Source: Novosphingobium hassiacum (GTDB taxonomy: Bacteria > Pseudomonadota > Alphaproteobacteria > Sphingomonadales > Sphingomonadaceae). Taken from it: a stretch of DNA of 49,075 bases. The notes beneath the pieces are model-generated. The model was not told where the DNA came from. It was given only the letters and a program-made list of their open reading frames with translations, and did no database searches. This document shows, one piece after another, positions 26,684 through 33,168 of this stretch; position 1 is the stretch's first letter; every line of letters starts with the position of its first letter. The stretch is taken from the NCBI RefSeq assembly GCF_014196055.1, contig NZ_JACICY010000003.1:446351-495425 (forward strand). Direction: 5' to 3'. The position numbers and the translations under genes are program-made.

Positions 26684-27400
26684 CGTCGCGCCAGGCACTC
26701 AGCATAGAAACCGATTAATCGCGCCTCCAAAATTTGTGGCAAATCGCTCAACGCCCGGTTGACTTGAAGATCGGCGCATGGGCGCGGGAACAGTGGTTCC
26801 ATTACAGCCGATTGCCTGCGGCTCTAGGCGATCCGACGCAGTGATGGGCCTGTGGTCAAGGACGTGCCAGCGACACTAAATCCCGGTGCCGCGAAGGCGC
26901 CGTCAAAAGTCCTGATCCTCGCGCCCGATGGTGATACGGCAGGCAGGCCAGACGACGGCTAGTCATCTAAACGGATGAAATCCGCCAGCACAGCTTCGCC
27001 TTGTGCTGGGATTCCAGCTTAGCATTGCCCTTCCCCATCGACCAACCGCATTGCATTCCGGTTGAATGCACTCGTTGCCCACACCATCCATATGGCTCTT
27101 AAGAATAAAATATGGGACGGCGAGAGTGGAGTAATCACTTTGGTGATATATCGATATACCGTTGGTTATCCATGTAGTATATCGTAGGTAAATAACTGCG
27201 ACAATGAAGTTATTTTAAGAAACTAATGAGAATTATAAACTCCAATTACTTTTACTATACTAATGCTGCAATGCAGAAAGAGGTTGCTCACGGGCGACGC
27301 GTGAGCTAATTACCTCCGTCAGATAGGTTGATTCTTGAAAAATATCAGCGACAGCGACGGATCAAGATCAACTCATCAATCTTAACTACGGAGAATTCAC
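26684..27400. other. Intergenic region ahead of the lasso precursor
   Basis: No convincing gene was found. Up to about 26,965 the DNA is GC-rich and shows short coding-like stretches but no full frame, so it may hold a decayed gene. From about 27,100 to 27,400 it is AT-rich and contains a TATATCGATATA palindrome (27147-27158), a repeated TATATCG (27178-27184), a candidate -10 TATACT (27256-27261) and a hairpin (27286-27306). It is the expected promoter and leader of the precursor operon. Confidence 0.6.
27286..27306 (+). promoter_or_regulatory. Hairpin in the precursor leader region
   Basis: GCTCACG (27286-27292) pairs with CGTGAGC (27300-27306) around a 7-nt loop, 94 bases before the precursor start. 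A smaller CTGCA-A-TGCAG palindrome lies just upstream (27266-27276). These could form 5' leader structures controlling the precursor message. There is no T-tract after it. Confidence 0.45.
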
Positions 27401-27556
27401 ATGGCTGATATGAGCAAGAACACTCGCGCAGTTTTGGCCCGCGCAGCATATGCTCGCCCAACCTTGATGGTTTATGGTTCGGTCCGTGAATTGACTGGCG
27501 GTATGTCTGCTACTGGGTCGGACATGATGGGTCAGACCAACATGACAGGCGTCTGA
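27401..27556 (+). CDS. Lasso-peptide precursor (A)
   Basis: The 51-residue product has the exact leader motif Y17-x2-P20-x-L22-x3-G26-x5-T32, which is recognised by B1/RRE proteins. With Thr32 at position -2, the leader ends at Gly33 and the core is GMSATGSDMMGQTNMTGV. Gly1 and Asp8 would form an eight-residue macrolactam. By hand sum the unmodified lasso has a monoisotopic mass of about 1756.69 Da. The core has four Met, no aromatic residue and no Arg or Lys. GGAG at 27390-27393 precedes the ATG. If Thr32 is -1, the core starts one Gly earlier (nine-residue ring). Downstream are M, K and B1. Confidence 0.92.
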   Translation: MADMSKNTRAVLARAAYARPTLMVYGSVRELTGGMSATGSDMMGQTNMTGV

Positions 27557-27593
27557 TTTCGACCAGATCAGCTACACTTTGTTGGACTGAGTT

Positions 27594-28607
27594 TTGTCTG
27601 ATACTCTTTCTGAGCACCGAAGTTATCTGGTTGATGAGCGCCGCCTGTCTCGGTACACGCGCGCGATCAGCAAAGTAATCAAACCCGGCGACGCTGTGGT
27701 TGACCTTGGGTGCGGATTTGGCATTCTTGGACTGATGTGCCTGAATGCTGGCGCGGGCAAGGTTTGGGGGATTGATGGCTCAGACGCGATCCATATCGCG
27801 TCTGAGACAGCCAGAATCGCCGGTCTAGCTGACAATTACCAATGTGTCGGGGAGCAGACCTTTCGGGCAGAGTTGCCCGAAAGAGTGGATGTTCTGATCT
27901 GCGATCACGTCGGATATTTCGGCGTCGACTACGGCATTGTCGAGTTAATGAGCGATGCCCGTCGGCGCATGCTCAAGCCTGGTGGGCGTATGATTCCGGA
28001 GCGGCTCAGGCTGTTCCTCGCTGGCGTGCGTTCCGATGCATGTCGGGGTTTGCTTGACGCTTGGGAAACGAGTTATGTGCCGAGCCAGTACCACTGGCTG
28101 CGAGACTATGCTGTCGGCACCAAGCACGCCGTAACGTACAAGCCCGATGAAATCGCAACGAACCCTGTGCTTGCTGGCACCGTCGAACTGGGTGCCGACG
28201 CGCCGGATGCGCTGGTTTTCAAAGCCGTCCTGTCTATTGATGAGACGGGGCAATTGGATGGGATAGGGGGCTGGTTCGATTGCGATCTCGGGGGCGGGGA
28301 AACCATGACCAATTCCCCTCTCGCAAGAGACAAGATCAGCCGATATCAGGTGTTTCTGGGCTTTGATCAGCCGCTTATGGTCGAAGCGGGCGACGCGGTT
28401 GAGGTGTCGGTCAGAGTGGGCCACCAGAACTCCATTTTGGCATGGTCGGTGCGCGATCCTGCCACCGGGAAAGTGCAAAAGTATTCCAATTGGGCCAGCA
28501 TGCCGATGGCAACCAGCGCACGCATGAAGCCCGACAATTCGGCACGAACGCTCAACCGTCAAGGCCAGGCCCTGCAAATACTTCTCAGCTGTCCGATGAC
28601 GGCATGA
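27594..28607 (+). CDS. PRMT-like SAM methyltransferase of the lasso locus
   Basis: The 337-residue product has a PRMT layout: LVDERRLSRYTRAI, the SAM site VVDLGCGFGILGLM (about 36-49), then a C-terminal beta-barrel (FDCDLGGGETMTNSPLARDKISRYQVFLGFDQPL). The motifs that hold arginine differ. The first double-E Glu (SEWMGY in PRMTs) is Asp in CDHVGY, the second is absent, and the THW loop is not present. The core has no Arg, so the acceptor is likely another group (C-terminal or Asp carboxyl, Gln/Asn amide, hydroxyl or amine). It starts with a TTG at 27594 (no in-frame ATG exists early on), 37 bases after the precursor, and its stop overlaps the next frame. Confidence 0.85.
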   Translation: MSDTLSEHRSYLVDERRLSRYTRAISKVIKPGDAVVDLGCGFGILGLMCLNAGAGKVWGIDGSDAIHIASETARIAGLADNYQCVGEQTFRAELPERVDVLICDHVGYFGVDYGIVELMSDARRRMLKPGGRMIPERLRLFLAGVRSDACRGLLDAWETSYVPSQYHWLRDYAVGTKHAVTYKPDEIATNPVLAGTVELGADAPDALVFKAVLSIDETGQLDGIGGWFDCDLGGGETMTNSPLARDKISRYQVFLGFDQPLMVEAGDAVEVSVRVGHQNSILAWSVRDPATGKVQKYSNWASMPMATSARMKPDNSARTLNRQGQALQILLSCPMTA

Positions 28608-28717
28608 CAGGCGCGGAAATCGAACAAGCTATCTTGCGCGATCATCCCGAGCTTCTGCCAAGCAGGCAGGAGATTTCGCGCTTTGTCCGAGACGAGCTCG
28701 CCCGGTACGCAACATGA
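28604..28717 (+). CDS. 37-residue protein coupled on both sides in the lasso operon
   Basis: The frame encodes MTGAEIEQAILRDHPEL, then LPSRQEISRFVRDELARYAT. It begins inside an ATGA overlap with the methyltransferase stop (28604-28607) and ends inside an ATGA overlap with the kinase start (28714-28717). This double coupling argues that it is translated. It is mostly helical and charged, with no recognised domain. It may be a small partner or regulator of the kinase or methyltransferase, or merely a translational bridge. Confidence 0.62.
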   Translation: MTGAEIEQAILRDHPELLPSRQEISRFVRDELARYAT

Positions 28718-29598
28718 CGTATACGATGGTGTGGAGGCCGGCTCGTGAGCAAGAGGACTTACCCGACGAACCCTACGATGTATGGCGAACCTACGAAGGT
28801 GACGTGTCATCGTCCTTCCACCGCATTCCAGATGGTTTTTATGTCCGGTTCAACGATTGTGGTGATTTTTCGATCAATCTGACCACGCGGGAAGTTCTGT
28901 ATTTTCCCGTTCCGGATGTGCCCGAAGACTACAGCGAAAATCTGTTCTCCAACCAGATCCTGCCGCTGCTGTGGACCTATGACGGGATGCCTGTGCTTCA
29001 TGCCAGCGCAGTGGTAATTGATGGAGGTGCCTTTGCCTTTCTCGGACAGAGCGGGCGAGGAAAATCAACGCTGGCCGCAGCAATGGCCCGCGCAGGCTTT
29101 CCCTTTCTGACCGACGACGGACTTCTGCTCGAACAGAAGAACGTTGGCTTTTCCGTCAAACCTTATCTGCCATCCATCCGGCTTTTGCCTGACAGTGAAA
29201 ATGCAGTTCTTGGAAAGACGCTCGCCGACATAAATCCGGACGATGATGTCTATAAGGCGCGAGTACCTTCCAGCGACCTGATACCTTTCACTGGAAGAGA
29301 AATGCCGTTGGTGGCTGTGTTCGTCCTGATTGAACCTACAGCAAGTCAACCGACGTTCGTACAGCTCTCGCAAGCTGCGGCAATTGATGCGCTCTTGCAG
29401 CATTCCTTCCTTCTCGATTCCAGAGACAAGGCGAGAGTCCTCAATTACTTCGGCATCATGGCCGCAGTCGCGGAAGCCTGCCCCTTGATTGCGCTGGATT
29501 ACCCTCGGGATTTCAGTCAGCTCGGCAGTCTAACGACGGCGATAGCCGCCCACGCGAGGTCGATATTGGATTTATCAAGCAAGAGGTGCCTGACGTGA
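28714..29598 (+). CDS. HPrK-like kinase of the lasso locus
   Basis: The 294-residue product has the HPr-kinase-like catalytic core. There is a His in LHASAVV, Walker A GQSGRGKST (about 111-119) and the acidic motif FLTDDGLLLE. Kinases of this type in paeninodin-like clusters phosphorylate the lasso precursor, there on a C-terminal Ser. Here the core ends in Val, so the acceptor would be an internal Ser or Thr (Ser3, Thr5, Ser7, Thr13 or Thr16) or another residue. The ATG overlaps the 37-residue frame, and the stop overlaps the B1 start in GTGA. Confidence 0.87.
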   Translation: MTYTMVWRPAREQEDLPDEPYDVWRTYEGDVSSSFHRIPDGFYVRFNDCGDFSINLTTREVLYFPVPDVPEDYSENLFSNQILPLLWTYDGMPVLHASAVVIDGGAFAFLGQSGRGKSTLAAAMARAGFPFLTDDGLLLEQKNVGFSVKPYLPSIRLLPDSENAVLGKTLADINPDDDVYKARVPSSDLIPFTGREMPLVAVFVLIEPTASQPTFVQLSQAAAIDALLQHSFLLDSRDKARVLNYFGIMAAVAEACPLIALDYPRDFSQLGSLTTAIAAHARSILDLSSKRCLT

Positions 29599-29867
29599 AT
29601 CTGACCGATCCGATTACGCTGTCCGAAGACGTAGTCGCCCGCGAAGTGGGTGACGAGACCATGTTGCTCGATCTGGCTAGTGGCACATACTTTGGTTTGA
29701 GCACTGTAGGAGGCCGGTTTTGGCAATTTCTCGAAGATGGCATGTCGGTAACGACGGCACGTGATCGACTGCTCGAGTTATTCGAAGTCGAAGCTGAGGA
29801 ACTCGATGCAGATCTGACGGATCTGCTTGGTCAGCTAGCTCAACAGGGGCTAATTGCCGTTCCATAA
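29595..29867 (+). CDS. B1 protein (PqqD-like RRE) for lasso leader recognition
   Basis: The 90-residue product is a PqqD-type RiPP recognition element (VVAREVGDETMLLDLASGTYFGLSTVGGRFWQFLEDG, then a helical tail). It binds the precursor leader and delivers it to B2. A GTG start at 29595 is used because it makes a GTGA overlap (29595-29598) with the kinase stop and has AAGAGG eight bases before. A GTG at 29586 would lie further inside the kinase gene. B1 and B2 are separate genes here, as in many lasso loci outside the McjB-fusion group. Confidence 0.9.
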   Translation: MNLTDPITLSEDVVAREVGDETMLLDLASGTYFGLSTVGGRFWQFLEDGMSVTTARDRLLELFEVEAEELDADLTDLLGQLAQQGLIAVP

Positions 29868-29875
29868 ATCTGCCC

Positions 29876-30160
29876 ACCCGGCCTAGCCGACTTGGACGAA
29901 TTCGAGCCTGTATCTGGCTTTGGCAACATGGACGATGCCGATGAGGGCTTCGGCAAGTTGATCGTATCTGGTGGCATGGTTCGGTTGATTTTCAAGCGCC
30001 CAAACATGGGCTCGTTGCAGATGCATTGCTTGTAAAGGGCGAGGTCTGCTCAAGCTTCACGCAGCGATTGCCCCGGCTTGCAAGGTCAGCGCCGACGGAA
30101 TCGGCATCGTAACCTTTGTCCGCCAGCAGGGCGTCCGGCGCCAATCCGGCACGCTAATGG
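29876..30160 (-). pseudogene. IS5-family transposase C-terminal relic
   Basis: On the minus strand the read includes LLADKGYDADSV, FGRLKINR and, after a frameshift, ATRYDQLAEALIGIVHVAKARY. These are conserved blocks of IS5-type transposases. Frameshifts and a missing N-terminal half show that it is dead. It begins nine bases after B1 and marks the right edge of the lasso locus. Confidence 0.72.
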
Positions 30161-30164
30161 CAGG

Positions 30165-30316
30165 CACGCTCCACAACTTTCTGAATGTGCCGATAAATAT
30201 CCATGACCGACCCGATTCACGAACACGCAGGTGAAGTCCGCCGCCATCCGAGTAGACGCTGGGCTCCTTGAGCGTGGCCGCCTGCCCGGCCGAAAATTTG
30301 TTATGCGTGAGAAGCC
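30165..30316 (-). pseudogene. Tyrosine-integrase N-terminal relic
   Basis: The minus-strand translation contains KFSAGQAATLKEPS, then SDGGGLHLRVRESG-RSWIF, which fits the DUF4102 arm-binding domain (DGGGLxLxV...SWxF) at the N-terminus of P4-type phage integrases. The remaining domains are absent and the fragment ends at the IS5 relic. It suggests a former genomic island or phage element here. Confidence 0.62.
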
Positions 30317-30325
30317 CCTAGAATT

Positions 30326-30441
30326 CTAGTCGCCTTCCACTTTCACAAACTGCTGCTGTTCGAACTGGGCGGGTGACACCATCCCGTTCCTGACCTGTAC
30401 GCACTGGGTTAGAGAACATCTCGATGTAATCGAAGACATCC
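30326..30441 (-). pseudogene. IS3-family OrfB C-terminal relic
   Basis: Minus-strand translation gives VFDYIEMFSNP and, in another frame, NGMVSPAQFEQQQFVKVEGD. These are the end blocks of IS3-family OrfB proteins with a small deletion and frameshift between them. Only the terminal portion remains, so it is non-functional. Confidence 0.7.
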
Positions 30442-30789
30442 CACCGGGCTCCCCCAGGCTTTCAGGATCCGTGAGAGTTATTTTCCATGCAGTTTCCACA
30501 TACCGCATGGAAGCGCGTGCAAAAGAGTTTCAAACCTTGGGGAATAGATTCCCAATCTCTGGGAGACGCCTGCCATGATTGACGAAAAATTGCACACGCA
30601 CGCACGCGCGCTTTCCTAGCAGACTCTGTGCAATTTAGCGCAAACAACAGCGCCGGGCACAATCTGGAGCGTTGGCGCGTTTGACATCCTAACTCAGAAT
30701 AGATCTCGCCGAAAGTTTCGTAATTAGCGGTGTGCCCCTCAGGCAGTGCCGACCCGAGACAATCAGGGATCATTGATACGGACACAAGC
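30442..30789. other. Noncoding gap before the caa3 operon
   Basis: About 350 bases between the IS relics and ctaG carry only short frames without family features. The promoter of the oxidase operon should lie here, but no clear -35/-10 pair was recognised. Confidence 0.55.
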
Positions 30790-31515
30790 ATGCCGGTTTG
30801 GCTACCATACTGCGGAAGTGCGCCGGATCCGGGGCACTGGCTTGCGCGGTGGAACTTCGATCCCGTGCTTATCATCGTCGCGATTGCTCTTTTGGGGCTG
30901 GGATGGTGGAAGCACCCTGCGACCCTTCGTAGCCAATCGTGCGCAACAGCACTCTTTGCGGTTATCTTCATCTCACCGCTCTGCGCCTTGGGTTCGGCCC
31001 TGTTTTCGATCCGCGCCGTTCATCACCTGCTGCTCACGCTCGCGCTTGCGCCACTGCTCGTCGCGGCAATCGGAGAGCGCGCATCGACCTTCCGGCCTGG
31101 CCTCGTGCCCACCACTGTCGTGCAGGCCGGGGTGTTCTGGGCTTGGCACTTCAATCCTTTGTATGAACTCGCGTTGTCGAATGACGCTGTATTCTGGGCG
31201 ATGCAGGCCTCGATCACGCTGAGCGCGATGGCATGGTGGCTCGCTTTGGGTCGGGCCGCATCCCTCGTCGCAGCGGCCAGCACATTGGCAACAACGATAC
31301 AGATGGGATTGCTCGGCGCGCTCCTGGTCTTCGCAGGTCGTCCATTCTACGCACCGCACTGGTTCAGCACACAAGTCTGGGGCCTTTCACCGATCGAGGA
31401 CCAGCAGATCGCAGGCCTTGTCATCTGGGTTTTGGGCAGCGGTGCTTATCTCGCAATTGCATCGGCTCTGATCTTTCGCGCCTTGACACCAAGCCCCCGG
31501 CCAGCCGTCGCATGA
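30790..31515 (+). CDS. ctaG: Cytochrome c oxidase assembly protein (CtaG, caa3 type)
   Basis: The 241-residue integral membrane product matches the caa3_CtaG family, with about seven hydrophobic helices and His-bearing motifs such as VHHLLLTLALAP, FWAWHFNPLYELAL and PHWFST. CtaG proteins help insert copper into caa3-type oxidases. The ATG at 30790 gives a normal N-terminal segment; a GTG at 30730 would be longer. Its stop overlaps the cytochrome b561 start (ATGA, 31512-31515). It opens the oxidase operon. Confidence 0.85.
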   Translation: MPVWLPYCGSAPDPGHWLARWNFDPVLIIVAIALLGLGWWKHPATLRSQSCATALFAVIFISPLCALGSALFSIRAVHHLLLTLALAPLLVAAIGERASTFRPGLVPTTVVQAGVFWAWHFNPLYELALSNDAVFWAMQASITLSAMAWWLALGRAASLVAAASTLATTIQMGLLGALLVFAGRPFYAPHWFSTQVWGLSPIEDQQIAGLVIWVLGSGAYLAIASALIFRALTPSPRPAVA

Positions 31516-32183
31516 TGGGTGAGTTGCAAACGTGGGCGGACCGCTATCGGTCGCGCGGACGCTATACGCCGGTCGGCGTCGCCTTCCACTGGATCATGGC
31601 CGCGGTCGTCATCTTCCAGCTTGGGACGGGCTGGTGGATGCAACGGTACCTGGTCGGGCCGGACAAGCTGGCTGCCTATGCCACCCATGCCCAGACCGGG
31701 TTGACGCTTCTGCTGCTCGGCCTGCTGCGCCTGCTGTGGCGCACCATCGTACCGGGCCCGGTAAACGATGCGGACAGGCCGGGCTTCTCGGCAAAGATCG
31801 CACACTTGACGCATGGCATCTTCTACGCGCTGTTCACCGTCCTGCCGCTTTCGGGTTGGGCAATGTGGTCAGCTATCCGGCCTGCCGAACCGCTTTATCT
31901 TGCCGGGCTGGTGCCAATCCCGGCGTTGCCATTCCACGACCTGTCCCGAGCCTGGCAGTTCCGCGTGCTCGATCTGGCGATGGACGTGCATCTGGCGGGC
32001 GTCATCCTTCTGAGCGTGCTGGTCCCCGCGCATATGCTGGCCGCAATCAAGCACCATCTGGTTGACCGGGACGACGTGTTCGAAGGCATGTTGCCGGAGA
32101 TGACCGATCACCACCATCATCCAGAAGGGCCGCAGCATAGTCCGCCACCGCTTGCCGATCGGCCGGATGAAGCGCGCGGCTGA
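31512..32183 (+). CDS. Cytochrome b561-family membrane protein
   Basis: The 223-residue product has four hydrophobic helices with haem-binding His residues in VAFHWIMA, THAQTGLTLL, LTHGIFYALF and DVHLAGVILLSVLVPAHMLAAIKHHLV. It has the YTPVGVAFHW start of bacterial b561 proteins. It ends in a His-rich tail (DHHHHPEG). It may pass electrons from quinol or to the c-type cytochromes coded next door. Its ATG overlaps the ctaG stop, and its last 137 bases overlap the 3' end of the opposing cytochrome gene. Confidence 0.85.
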   Translation: MMGELQTWADRYRSRGRYTPVGVAFHWIMAAVVIFQLGTGWWMQRYLVGPDKLAAYATHAQTGLTLLLLGLLRLLWRTIVPGPVNDADRPGFSAKIAHLTHGIFYALFTVLPLSGWAMWSAIRPAEPLYLAGLVPIPALPFHDLSRAWQFRVLDLAMDVHLAGVILLSVLVPAHMLAAIKHHLVDRDDVFEGMLPEMTDHHHHPEGPQHSPPPLADRPDEARG

Positions 32184-32757
32184 TGGCGGTCATCGTTCCA
32201 TCAGGGTCGCCGTACCGTTCGCCTGTGGCCCAAGCGTCAAGCTGGTGCGCAAGGTATGCTGCGCTCTGCCCAGCAAGCGCAGGATTGCCGGCGTTGCCGC
32301 GACCATCTGCCCCGTGGCAACTGACGCAGGATGCAATACCCAGTCGCGGCGCGCCCTCATGGTAGAGTCGCGCGCCCTTGCACGAAACCGTCAATTCGCT
32401 GGTCCCGAGTGTGGCGACAGGCAGGGCCGCATAATAGGCGGCAACCTTCTGCCGCACGTCGACGCTCAGTCGGCGGGCGATCCATTCCATCTGCGGATGC
32501 CGCCGCGCGCCCGACGCGAAATTCTCCAGTTGCCGCGCTGCATATCCGCGGTCGAGCCCGGCAAGCCGCGGTGCAAGATGTCCGTCTCCCTCGCCCCTGT
32601 TGCCGTGGCAGGTGGAACAGGCACCGCCAGCCCCGGCTTCGCCGCCACTGAACGCGATCAACTCGCCACTGGCTTCGAAGGGATCAGCGGGCGTGGTTGG
32701 CGAAGTGCAGGCCGAAAGGGCCAGAAACGCGAGAACGGGATGGGTCCATCTGGTCAT
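32047..32757 (-). CDS. Dihaem cytochrome c4-like lipoprotein
   Basis: The product (236 residues) has a lipoprotein signal ending LALSAC and two class-I haem motifs, CSTCH and CVSCH, each followed by NRGEG/ADGRG-type cytochrome c4 segments. It is likely a periplasmic electron carrier attached to the membrane. It is encoded against the rest of the oxidase operon: its 3' end overlaps the b561 gene and its 5' end overlaps the next cytochrome by 18 bases. The ATG at 32757 is chosen because it gives a proper signal; 32799 would be longer. Confidence 0.83.
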   Translation of the reverse strand: MTRWTHPVLAFLALSACTSPTTPADPFEASGELIAFSGGEAGAGGACSTCHGNRGEGDGHLAPRLAGLDRGYAARQLENFASGARRHPQMEWIARRLSVDVRQKVAAYYAALPVATLGTSELTVSCKGARLYHEGAPRLGIASCVSCHGADGRGNAGNPALAGQSAAYLAHQLDAWATGERYGDPDGTMTAISRALHPADRQAVADYAAALLDDGGDRSSPATCLRTRRPGQPDGA

Positions 32758-33168
32758 GTCCCATCCCAATCGCTTCGCCTTGGTGGCGGTTCCCCGCACA
32801 TCACTCTGTTACTGGCCACTGCGCTTGCTGTGATGACTACCGCTTGCAAGCAACCACCTCAGACACGCCACGATCTCGACGAGGCTGCGATCGAACGTGG
32901 GAGCCGTCTGGTTGCCGAAGCCGGCTGCACCGCCTGCCACGCCTTTCCCGGTATAGGATGGCCGCGTGGTCTTGCCGGGCCCTCGCTGCTGACGTTCGAC
33001 GGTCGAGGACCGATTGCAGGCACCCTGCCCAACACGCCTGCCAACCTTGCCGCATTCGTGCGCAACGCTCCTGCCACCAAACCCGGAAGCCCGATGCCCG
33101 CCATGCCGCTGTCGCGTAGCGAGGCCCGCGATGTGGCCGCCTATCTCTATGGAATCGCCGATGACTGA
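32740..33168 (+). CDS. Monohaem cytochrome c lipoprotein
   Basis: The product (142 residues from this start) has a hydrophobic stretch ending in a lipobox-like MTTAC, then ERGSRLVAEAGCTACHAFPG with the haem motif CTACH (residues 63-67) and a Met-rich segment PGSPMPAMP that could supply the axial ligand. It fits a membrane-tethered cytochrome c donor for the oxidase. The start is uncertain (32740 ATG or 32833 ATG; the latter lacks a full signal). Its end overlaps ctaC by eight bases. Confidence 0.75.
   Translation: MGPSGHVPSQSLRLGGGSPHITLLLATALAVMTTACKQPPQTRHDLDEAAIERGSRLVAEAGCTACHAFPGIGWPRGLAGPSLLTFDGRGPIAGTLPNTPANLAAFVRNAPATKPGSPMPAMPLSRSEARDVAAYLYGIADD

Noticed and set aside
26850..26962. 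Coding-like fragment upstream of the precursor (VKDVPATLNPG region)
   Set aside because: It has no start codon, is short and shows no recognised family; kept only as possible gene debris.
30462..30971. 169-residue minus-strand frame before ctaG
   Set aside because: No domain is visible and it overlaps the start of ctaG; it spans noncoding and IS-relic flanking DNA.
32152..32739. Long N-terminal extension of the cytochrome c frame
   Set aside because: The extension reads through the opposing cytochrome c4 gene and has no signal peptide; the true start is probably at 32740.
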